Source: Chloroflexota bacterium
GTDB lineage: Bacteria; Chloroflexota; UBA5177; JANWHV01
NCBI GenBank assembly: GCA_025924845.1
Contig: JAICHN010000379.1
Coordinates: 1 to 5,101, forward strand
DNA: 5,101 nt
Reading direction: 5' to 3'
Shown one piece after another: positions 1 through 5,101 of this stretch. A program made the position numbers and the translations under genes. Below the pieces are notes generated by a model that did no database searches, was not told where the DNA came from, and worked only from the letters and a program-made list of their open reading frames with translations. Position 1 is the first letter of the stretch. Each line of letters opens with the position of its first letter.

Positions 1-1013
1 AAGACACGTACCGCCCGGTCAAACTCGGTAAGGCTGATGTGCTCGTCCGGCGTGTGGTCCAGGGCGGCATCGCCCGGTCCGTAGGCAAGCATGGGGCAGC
101 GCCATTGCGCGGCCACCACATTGAGATCGCTGGTCCCCGTCTTGACCACGAAGCGAGGGTCACCCCCTACGGCCCGGATCGCGGCCAGCATGGCGCGGGC
201 CGGAGCGGTGTTCTTCTCCACGCGCACGGCGGGCTCGAAGGCGCGGAAACTGAGCGATCCCCCGCCGGCCAGGGCAACCAGCCGGGCACGCCACCAGTCG
301 ACATCAAAGTTGAGCGGTAGGCGAAAGCCGAGCGTCATGGTCGCGCTGTCCCGCAAGCCGTCGCTGTTCGAGTGCATGGCGCGCAGCGAGCACAGCAGGC
401 GATCGAAGGGTGCAAGCGGCCGATCGGTGTTTACTTCGCCCATGGCTTCTTGCACATCGTGCCAAAAGGCGACGGCGTGTTCGCACACTCCCGGCTTCTG
501 TCCCGCCGTATGCGCTACGTTTTGGCTCAGTTGATACTCCACCAGCAGGCGGCCCTTGTAGCCGACGGTCACGCGGTCCCAGGCGCTGGGTTCACCGATA
601 AAGGCGATGTCGGGCCGGTAGTGATCCGCCACGTACTTCGCCCCTTTGGATGTTGCCGCTTCCTCCTCCACGGCTCCGATCACCATGACCCGGCCCGGTC
701 CCTCGAAGGTGGAAGCCGCCGCGACGAAGGTGGCGAGTGGGCCTTTGGCATCGACGGTGCCTCGCCCATAGAGCAAGTCGCCCTCTACGCGCACCGGTAC
801 GTTACCCGGCACGGTATCCATGTGGCCCAAAAGGATAATGGTGGGGCTGGACTGCCCGTTGCCCCGTGTGCCCACGGCATTACCCGCCGCGTCGATATGC
901 GTGTCGAAACCCCTCGCCCGCATTTCCTCGCACAGAAAGCGGGCCAGATTCTCTTCCTCACCGGAGTGACTGCGAATCTCTACCATACGGCGGAGGAGAG
1001 CATGGTTATCCAT
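1..1013 (-). CDS. lysK: LysK, [LysW]-lysine hydrolase (M20 family metallopeptidase), 3' end outside window
   Basis: Catalyses the last step, hydrolysing LysW-gamma-lysine to free lysine and regenerate the carrier LysW (cytosolic; EC 3.5.1.130 in known pathways). My translation gives 337 codons without a stop; the gene runs off the left edge, probably lacking only 10-25 residues. M20 metal-site motifs are all visible: GHMDT (His64, Asp66 with Asp catalytic base region), GRGTVDAKG (Asp88), EEE around residues 116-118 (catalytic and metal Glu), IGEPS (Glu141) and, near the end, DHTPDEH (His320). A dimerisation-type insert lies around residues 150-265. The ATG at 1013 is chosen because GGGGAG lies 7 nt upstream; it overlaps the lysJ stop by 8 nt, suggesting translational coupling. 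A later ATG (codon 10) is possible but has no better site. Family alternatives are ArgE/DapE-type deacylases; the operon context and sequence (GEPS, DHTPDEH) favour LysK. If the operon also serves arginine, it would release ornithine from LysW-ornithine. Confidence 0.93.
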   Translation of the reverse strand, partial: MDNHALLRRMVEIRSHSGEEENLARFLCEEMRARGFDTHIDAAGNAVGTRGNGQSSPTIILLGHMDTVPGNVPVRVEGDLLYGRGTVDAKGPLATFVAAASTFEGPGRVMVIGAVEEEAATSKGAKYVADHYRPDIAFIGEPSAWDRVTVGYKGRLLVEYQLSQNVAHTAGQKPGVCEHAVAFWHDVQEAMGEVNTDRPLAPFDRLLCSLRAMHSNSDGLRDSATMTLGFRLPLNFDVDWWRARLVALAGGGSLSFRAFEPAVRVEKNTAPARAMLAAIRAVGGDPRFVVKTGTSDLNVVAAQWRCPMLAYGPGDAALDHTPDEHISLTEFDRAVRV

Positions 1014-2205
1014 CGGCTCGCTCCCCGCCGGTCTCAAGCACCTCGGCCATTACCCGGATCACCGTGTCTACTTGCTCGTCGTCGATCAGCAGTGGGGGAA
1101 GCAGCCGTACCGTGGTTGGACCGGCCTGGAGCGCCAACACGCCCTTCGCTTGTAACGCCTGGAGCGTGGGGCGCACCCGCTCGCGCAATTCCACCCCCAC
1201 CATCAAGCCCATACCGCGCACCTCGCGGATTCTAGGACTATTGATCGACCGCAGTCCCGCCAGCAGCCGTTCGCCTGCCCTGGCGCCCCGCGCAACCAGC
1301 TCGCCATCCTGGAGCACGCCAATGGTAGCCGAGGAGGCGGCGCAGGCCAGAGGATTGCCCCCGAAGGTCGAGCCATGGATGCCCACCCCGAGCACACCGA
1401 CCCGCGGTCCAATCGCCGTCGCGCCGATCGGCAGGCCATTCCCCATCGCCTTGGCCAGGCACAACAAATCCGGTGTCACGCCGCTATGCTCACAGGCGAA
1501 CATCCGGCCCGTGCGCCCAAAGCCGGTCTGCACCTCGTCGAGGATGAGCAGCGCGCCGACCCGCGTACACAGATCCGAGGCGAAATGGAGATACGCTGGG
1601 TCGGCGGGACGGACGCCGCCCTCGCCCTGCACCGGCTCCAGGATCACGGCAGCGGTGTGCTCGGATACCGCCTGCTCCAGAGCGTCGATCCTGTTGTAGG
1701 GTACGTGTCGAACGTCGGGCACCAGCGGGGCGAACGGCTCACGGTAGTGAGGCTCCCAGGTGGCGGAGAGGGCGCCCATGGTGCGGCCGTGAAAGCCGCC
1801 CCGGGTCGCGATGATTTCCGAGCGTCCCGTCGCCGCGCGCGCGAACTTGATCGCACTCTCTACCGCCTCGGTTCCCGAGTTGCACAGAAAGAAGCGATCC
1901 AGACCGGCCGGTACGATGCCGGCCAGGCGCTCCAGCAGTTCGGTACGCCGATCATTGGCGAACAGTTCGGGGCAGGCAGCCAGCGTACTCGCCTGGCGGG
2001 CGATCGCTGCCGTCACGGTCGGATGGGCGTGGCCGAGATTCGCCGTACCGTAGCCGCCCGTGCCGTCGATGTAGCGTCGCCCCTGGTCATCCCACACCCA
2101 GACCCCTTCGCCACGCACCAGGGTGAGGTCACGCTTGGCGTAGACGCCGGAGACGTGCCGCAGTTCACGTTCGCGAATGGTCCGTGCTTCAGTAAGCGTG
2201 CTCAT
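1006..2205 (-). CDS. lysJ: LysJ, [LysW]-aminoadipate semialdehyde transaminase
   Basis: PLP-dependent class III aminotransferase that transfers an amino group, normally from glutamate, to LysW-aminoadipate semialdehyde, giving LysW-gamma-lysine (EC 2.6.1.118). Full length at 399 residues, normal for the ArgD/LysJ family. Visible motifs: GTGGYGTANLGHAHP (about 48-62), NSGTEAVE (109-116, PLP phosphate contact), GFHGRTMGALS (137-147), LEPVQGEGG (189-197), LILDEVQTGFGRTG (220-233, Asp223 for the pyridine nitrogen), LAKAMGNGLPIGA (Schiff-base Lys252) and HGSTFGGNPLA (277-287). The segments RGMGLMVGVEL (330-340) and VLALQAGPT (356-364) closely resemble Thermus LysJ as I recall it. The ATG is fixed by an ATGA overlap with the lysZ stop and by GGAGG 10 nt upstream. 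Related acetylornithine transaminase (ArgD) is the main alternative; the flanking lysZ and lysK argue for LysJ, although LysJ enzymes can serve both pathways. Confidence 0.94.
   Translation of the reverse strand: MSTLTEARTIRERELRHVSGVYAKRDLTLVRGEGVWVWDDQGRRYIDGTGGYGTANLGHAHPTVTAAIARQASTLAACPELFANDRRTELLERLAGIVPAGLDRFFLCNSGTEAVESAIKFARAATGRSEIIATRGGFHGRTMGALSATWEPHYREPFAPLVPDVRHVPYNRIDALEQAVSEHTAAVILEPVQGEGGVRPADPAYLHFASDLCTRVGALLILDEVQTGFGRTGRMFACEHSGVTPDLLCLAKAMGNGLPIGATAIGPRVGVLGVGIHGSTFGGNPLACAASSATIGVLQDGELVARGARAGERLLAGLRSINSPRIREVRGMGLMVGVELRERVRPTLQALQAKGVLALQAGPTTVRLLPPLLIDDEQVDTVIRVMAEVLETGGERADG
1021..1026 (-). promoter_or_regulatory. Ribosome binding site of lysK
   Basis: GGGGAG, 7 nt ahead of the lysK ATG at 1013, inside the last codons of lysJ. 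It supports the first ATG over the second in-frame ATG nine codons later. Confidence 0.7.
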
Positions 2206-3161
2206 CCGCGGCGTCCCTCCCGTGCTCCGGCTGCCATAGCGGGCAGGTCGTCCGCCGACACGGGATGCGATACCTGCTCTTCCGTAAGACTTATTGGCGC
2301 AAGATCGGGCTGAGCGGACAGATCAACCGCAACCACGGATCGTGCATCATCGGCCGGGGCCGCGACGCGCGTGCCATGTCCCGCCAGAGCCTGACGCACT
2401 GGATTGGCGCCTCGGCCCAGCCCCAGAATCACCTGAAGTACCCCGCCGGTGATCGCTTCTTGTGCCCCCAGCAGTTTTTTCTTCATTCCTCCGCTTGCCA
2501 GCTTCATAGCCTGTTCCATCTCCGGAGGGTCGATGGACGGAACGACCGAAGTTGGGTCCGTGCGGTCACGGAGCAGGCCAGGCACATCGGTCAACAGGAC
2601 CAGCACCTCGGCGTGCAGGGCGCTTGCCACCGCCGCCGCGGCCCGGTCACCGTCGATGTTCATGGCCTGGCCCTCGGTGCTCAGGGCCGGAGGGCACAGT
2701 ACGGGAAGGTATCCGCCTGCAATGAGCAGATGGAGGAGGTGGGTGTTTACCTCGGTGACCTTGCCGGACAGATCATCACGGATGACCCGCCTCCTGCCGT
2801 CCTCCACCACGGTGATCGCGGTCTTCCGCGGCCCACGGAGCACGGCGCCGTCCACGCCGGCCAGGCCGACCGCGTTTACCCCCGCCTGCTGCAGGGCTTC
2901 GACCATGGTCACGTTTCGCCGGCCCGCGCAGGCCATGGCCAGCATCTCCAGGGTTTGGCGATCCGTGTAGCGGCTCCTCATCCCGCTCACGCTTTCCACG
3001 AATCGGGGCGGGTGCCCGAGCCGCTCACCCAATTCCGACGTTTCGTCCGCCCCACCGTGGAGGACGACCATTCTTTGGCCCTCGTGCCAGAGGGCGGCAA
3101 TATCCTGTACGCAGGCGGCGATATCCATTCCGGTGCCGCCGCCCAGCTTCACTACCAACAT
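2202..3161 (-). CDS. lysZ: LysZ, [LysW]-aminoadipate kinase, with unusual C-terminal extension
   Basis: Amino acid kinase (ArgB-like fold) that phosphorylates the side-chain carboxylate of LysW-bound alpha-aminoadipate with ATP (EC 2.7.2.17). Visible motifs: MLVVKLGGG at the N-terminus (Lys5), HGGADET (35-41, substrate-side glycine loop), MRSRYTD (61-67), MNIDGDRAAAAVA (167-179), LLTDVPGLL (189-197) and GGMKKKLLGA (224-233, nucleotide-side lysine). The protein lacks the N-terminal helix of arginine-feedback-inhibited ArgB. The start at 3161 is preferred because translation then opens directly on the first beta strand and AGGAG lies 9 nt upstream; an ATG at 3263 in the same frame would add 34 residues without family resemblance and run deep into lysY. 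LysZ proteins are usually about 265-270 residues; this one has 319. The kinase fold should end near GHGTRV (about 261-266), leaving some 50 residues unexplained. The TGA stop overlaps the lysJ ATG. Confidence 0.93.
   Translation of the reverse strand: MLVVKLGGGTGMDIAACVQDIAALWHEGQRMVVLHGGADETSELGERLGHPPRFVESVSGMRSRYTDRQTLEMLAMACAGRRNVTMVEALQQAGVNAVGLAGVDGAVLRGPRKTAITVVEDGRRRVIRDDLSGKVTEVNTHLLHLLIAGGYLPVLCPPALSTEGQAMNIDGDRAAAAVASALHAEVLVLLTDVPGLLRDRTDPTSVVPSIDPPEMEQAMKLASGGMKKKLLGAQEAITGGVLQVILGLGRGANPVRQALAGHGTRVAAPADDARSVVAVDLSAQPDLAPISLTEEQVSHPVSADDLPAMAAGAREGRRG
2216..2220 (-). promoter_or_regulatory. Ribosome binding site of lysJ
   Basis: GGAGG within GGGAGGGA, 10 nt ahead of the lysJ ATG at 2205 and inside the last codons of lysZ. 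The run of R and G codons ending LysZ is partly shaped by this site. With the ATGA stop/start overlap it points to coupled translation of lysZ and lysJ. Confidence 0.7.
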
Positions 3162-3170
3162 CAGGTCAGT

Positions 3171-3175
3171 CTCCT
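3171..3175 (-). promoter_or_regulatory. Ribosome binding site of lysZ
   Basis: AGGAG within the purine run GAGAGGAGA, 9 nt ahead of the ATG at 3161. It sits in the only true intergenic gap of the window (35 nt) and is the main reason to prefer the 3161 start over the in-frame ATG at 3263. It follows directly after the hairpin at 3178-3193. Confidence 0.8.
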
Positions 3176-3177
3176 CT

Positions 3178-3193
3178 CGGCCCCCAGGGGCCG
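3178..3193 (-). repeat. Short GC-only inverted repeat (hairpin) in the lysY-lysZ gap
   Basis: The sequence CGGCCCC-(2 nt)-GGGGCCG is a perfect inverted repeat. In RNA it would form a 6-bp GC stem with a 4-nt loop. It begins a few bases after the lysY stop and ends 2 nt before the purine-rich lysZ ribosome binding site. No run of U follows, so it is not a standard intrinsic terminator. It may stabilise or mark an mRNA end or tune lysZ translation; that role is inference, and in a GC-rich genome a stem this short can occur by chance. Confidence 0.5.
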
Positions 3194-3196
3194 CGC

Positions 3197-4246
3197 TCAG
3201 GGATGTAATCCGGGGAAGTCCAGGCCGGTGGTTTCGGGGAGGCCCAGCGCAATGTTCAGGCACTGCACGGCGTTGCCGGCGGCGCCCTTCATCAAGTTGT
3301 CGATGGCGGCGATCACGACCACGCGCCCGCCTTCACGGTCCAGCGCGAAGCCGATATCACAGAAGTTGCTGCCGCTGAGGATTTTCGGCTCGGGGTAGCG
3401 ATAAAGTCCTTGCCGTTCCGCTACCAGGCGGATGAACGGTTCATTGCCGTATGCCCTGCGATAGACCTGCCACAGTCGTCGCAACTCGATATCCTCGCGC
3501 AAGAACAAGTGCGCCGTGACCAGCACGCCGCGTACCGCCTCGACCGCCGTGGCCGAGAAGTGAATCTTGAGCGGCTTCCCATCGCCGGCGGTGAGTTCCT
3601 GCAACAGTTCGCCGGTATGCCGGTGGCCGACCGGAGCGAACGATCGCAAAGCCCCGCTTCGTTCGGGATGATGCGAATCGGCGCCCGCCGCTACGCCGCC
3701 GGCCGAGGAGCCCACCTTGGCCTCGACCACGATGGGATCGGCGGCGACCAGTCCACTGGCGACCAGCGGCGCCAAGCCCAGGATAGCCGTGGTGGCGAGG
3801 CAACCGGTGCCGCTAATCCGCGTAGCGCCGCGTAGCTCCTCACGGTGCAACTCGGGCAGGCCGTAGACGAAGCTGCCCAGCAGATCGGGACGCGGGTGCG
3901 GGTGGCCATACCAGCGTTGGTAGGCGGCGCCGTCGCGGAACCGGAAATCGGCCGAGAGGTCGATCACCAGGGGAGCCAGGTCGAGATACCGATCTATGTA
4001 GTTTGCCGCCTCGCCGTGGGGCAGGCAGAGGAACAGCACATCGCACGGCTCAAGTTCGTCGCGTCCGCTGAAGGTAAGGTCGCAGCGGCGGCGCAGGTTG
4101 GGATGGGCGGCGTGCGCGGGCAGGCCCCGCCTGCTTTCGGAGGTGATCTGGCCGAGTGTCACCTCGGGGTGGCCCAGCAGCAGGCGCAGCGCCTCGCCGC
4201 CGGTGTAGCCGGCGGCGCCGACGATGGAAACTCGGGACCTAGCCAT
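3197..4246 (-). CDS. lysY: LysY, [LysW]-aminoadipyl phosphate reductase
   Basis: NADPH-dependent reductase that converts LysW-aminoadipyl phosphate into the semialdehyde (EC 1.2.1.103), homologous to ArgC. Full length, 349 residues. N-terminal Rossmann motif [14 protein letters not shown] (10-23); LPHGEA (75-80); [16 protein letters not shown] strand ([12 protein letters not shown], 94-105); YGLPEL (128-133); catalytic cysteine Cys149 in [16 protein letters not shown] (191-196); catalytic histidine in GHRHTGE (207-213); [17 protein letters not shown] (315-331). The C-terminal LDFPGLHP matches Thermus LysY as I recall it. The ATG at 4246 is supported by AGGAG 8 nt upstream and by the immediate start of the nucleotide-binding fold. 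It overlaps the lysX stop by 8 nt. N-acetyl-glutamyl-phosphate reductase (ArgC) is the alternative, but the sequence resembles the LysY branch throughout and the neighbour is lysX. A dual Lys/Arg role cannot be excluded. Confidence 0.94.
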   Translation of the reverse strand: MARSRVSIVGAAGYTGGEALRLLLGHPEVTLGQITSESRRGLPAHAAHPNLRRRCDLTFSGRDELEPCDVLFLCLPHGEAANYIDRYLDLAPLVIDLSADFRFRDGAAYQRWYGHPHPRPDLLGSFVYGLPELHREELRGATRISGTGCLATTAILGLAPLVASGLVAADPIVVEAKVGSSAGGVAAGADSHHPERSGALRSFAPVGHRHTGELLQELTAGDGKPLKIHFSATAVEAVRGVLVTAHLFLREDIELRRLWQVYRRAYGNEPFIRLVAERQGLYRYPEPKILSGSNFCDIGFALDREGGRVVVIAAIDNLMKGAAGNAVQCLNIALGLPETTGLDFPGLHP

Positions 4247-5101
4247 GCGACGCGCTCCTGGGGGGAGCGCCCGCCTCGGCCTGGGCCACGCAGTACTCTA
4301 CGATCCGGCCTGGAATATCCACCCCGGTCGGCGTAATGCTGTTGCGGAACTCCATGGTGGCGTTGACCTCGATCACCTGCAAGCCGCTTGCCGACTCCAC
4401 CACGTCGATCGCCAGTAGTCCGCCGCCCACCGCGCGCGCGGCGCGGCGACAGATGTCGTCCAGCTCAGCAGTGACCGGACAATTAGCCGTGGTGGCGCCG
4501 CGCGCCGTGTTGGTGATCCAGTGACTGCTGAAGCGGTAGATCGCGGCGATGGTCGCATCGCCCACTACGAAGGCGCGGATATCGCGGCCCGGCTTGGTAA
4601 TCAATTCCTGAATGTAGAAGATACCGTGCTGATAGCTGCCCAGGGTTGCCTTGTGCTCCAGCACGGCCTCGGCGGCGTCGCGGTCGTTCACCCGCGCCAG
4701 CAGCCTGCCCCAGGAGCCAACCAGCGGCTTGAGGATGCAGGGGTAACCCAGCGACTCGATAGCGGTCAGAGCGGACTCGGGGGTCAAGGCCAGTAAGGTG
4801 CGCGGGGTGGGCACACCGTCGCGGACCAGCGCCTGCGAGGTGAGCAACTTATCGCCGCAGAGGTCCACGACCGGAGCGGCGTTGATCGTGGGGATGCCCC
4901 AGCCGTTCAGCACACGCAGCGCATAAGAGGCGTGCGAATAAGCAAGGCAGCGCTCCAGGACCACATCGACGCCGCGGAATGGCTCCGATTCGCCCCGGCT
5001 CAGATCGAAGACCAACTCCCGGTCATCGATCTCGCGATGGGCGATCCCTCGCGCGTCCATGGCCTCGAGCAGCAGTTTCTCCTCAAGCCGCGCTCGCGAC
5101 A
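4239..5101 (-). CDS. lysX: LysX, alpha-aminoadipate--LysW ligase (ATP-grasp), 5' end outside window
   Basis: ATP-grasp (RimK-like) ligase that joins the amino group of alpha-aminoadipate to the gamma-carboxyl of the C-terminal Glu of LysW (EC 6.3.2.43). The frame stays open through the right window edge. The residues upstream of the ATG at 5060 ([13 protein letters not shown]) fit the N-terminal strand and helix of the family, so that ATG is internal and only about 5-10 residues are missing. From the first complete codon there are 286 residues: [10 protein letters not shown] (48-57), [11 protein letters not shown] (81-91), [13 protein letters not shown] (123-135, ATP-binding lysine and glycine loop), FYIQELI (161-167), [10 protein letters not shown] (171-180), WITNTARGA (194-202), AIDVVES (230-236, Asp232) and [11 protein letters not shown] (244-254, Mg ligands Glu244 and Asn246). 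The last roughly 13 residues ([11 protein letters not shown] tail) look like an unconserved end. The TMEF..NS...TGVDIPG stretch resembles Thermus LysX, favouring aminoadipate over glutamate, as an inference. Confidence 0.94.
   Translation of the reverse strand, partial: SRARLEEKLLLEAMDARGIAHREIDDRELVFDLSRGESEPFRGVDVVLERCLAYSHASYALRVLNGWGIPTINAAPVVDLCGDKLLTSQALVRDGVPTPRTLLALTPESALTAIESLGYPCILKPLVGSWGRLLARVNDRDAAEAVLEHKATLGSYQHGIFYIQELITKPGRDIRAFVVGDATIAAIYRFSSHWITNTARGATTANCPVTAELDDICRRAARAVGGGLLAIDVVESASGLQVIEVNATMEFRNSITPTGVDIPGRIVEYCVAQAEAGAPPRSASHG
4255..4259 (-). promoter_or_regulatory. Ribosome binding site of lysY
   Basis: On the minus strand AGGAG sits inside the end of lysX, 8 nt ahead of the lysY ATG at 4246. 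It decides the lysY start and implies reinitiation or coupled translation across the 8-nt lysX/lysY overlap. Confidence 0.75.

Noticed and set aside
372..1235. Long plus-strand open frame (287 codons) opposite lysK and lysJ
   Set aside because: It is antisense to two well-recognised genes, has no recognisable domain or plausible start site, and long antisense frames are expected in GC-rich coding DNA.
1375..2313. Plus-strand open frame of 312 codons opposite lysJ
   Set aside because: Composition is that of a codon shadow (rich in Arg, Gly, His, Gln) and it lies wholly opposite a conserved aminotransferase apart from its last part, which lies opposite the lysZ tail.
3178..3193. Hairpin after lysY read as an intrinsic terminator
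   Set aside because: The stem is followed by a purine-rich ribosome binding site rather than a U-tract, and the pathway continues without a break into lysZ.
3162..3263. Upstream ATG for lysZ at 3263, adding 34 residues
   Set aside because: It would overlap lysY by 67 nt, and the added residues are Pro/Arg-rich without family resemblance; the ATG at 3161 has a strong ribosome binding site and starts directly on the kinase fold.
2265..3398. Plus-strand open frame of 377 codons opposite lysZ and the end of lysY
   Set aside because: Despite its length it shows no family motif; the minus-strand kinase motifs are clear. I considered whether it could explain the unusual lysZ tail region, but nothing in it resembles a known protein.
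5058..5060. ATG at 5060 as the lysX start
   Set aside because: The frame continues upstream with residues that match the first helix of LysX, so this Met is internal and the gene begins outside the window.
1..5101. Search for mobile elements, CRISPR arrays, tRNA or a novel defence-type system
   Set aside because: I saw no direct repeats, terminal inverted repeats, transposase motifs, tRNA-like cloverleafs or unexplained gene; nearly all of the window is explained by five metabolic genes.

Overview
The window is one stretch of a biosynthetic operon read entirely from the minus strand. It encodes the five enzymes of the LysW (amino-group carrier protein) branch of lysine biosynthesis, in transcription order lysX (5' end cut by the right window edge), lysY, lysZ, lysJ and lysK (3' end cut by the left window edge). 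Identification rests on intact catalytic motifs and on protein stretches that closely resemble what I recall of the Thermus thermophilus proteins. Examples are the LysY C-terminus LDFPGLHP, the LysJ segment RGMGLMVGVEL followed by VLALQAGPT, and the LysX segment [11 protein letters not shown].

The genes work as a relay. LysX ligates alpha-aminoadipate (AAA) through its amino group to the C-terminal Glu of the small acidic carrier LysW. LysZ phosphorylates the side-chain carboxylate, LysY reduces it to the semialdehyde, LysJ transaminates it to LysW-gamma-lysine, and LysK releases lysine. The carrier gene lysW and the upstream homocitrate/AAA genes (homocitrate synthase, homoaconitase, homoisocitrate dehydrogenase) are not in the window. 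lysW most often lies just upstream of lysX, which here means beyond position 5101. In some lineages the same enzyme set also, or instead, makes ornithine/arginine from glutamate, and the window alone cannot fully settle that.

Layout (minus strand, right to left): lysX 5101-4239; lysY 4246-3197 (8-nt overlap with lysX); a 35-nt gap with a GC-rich hairpin and a strong Shine-Dalgarno; lysZ 3161-2202; lysJ 2205-1006 (ATGA overlap with lysZ); lysK 1013-1 (8-nt overlap with lysJ). There is effectively no non-coding DNA, no internal terminator and no internal promoter that I can see. The operon promoter must lie to the right of the window.

The organism is probably a GC-rich bacterium (GC in the low-to-mid 60s by eye) with good AGGAG-type ribosome binding sites. 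The LysW pathway is known from Deinococcus-Thermus, Chloroflexi, several other bacterial phyla and many archaea. I cannot assign a phylum from this sequence. The region looks like ordinary core metabolism. The least expected details are a roughly 50-residue C-terminal extension on LysZ and the hairpin immediately ahead of lysZ.
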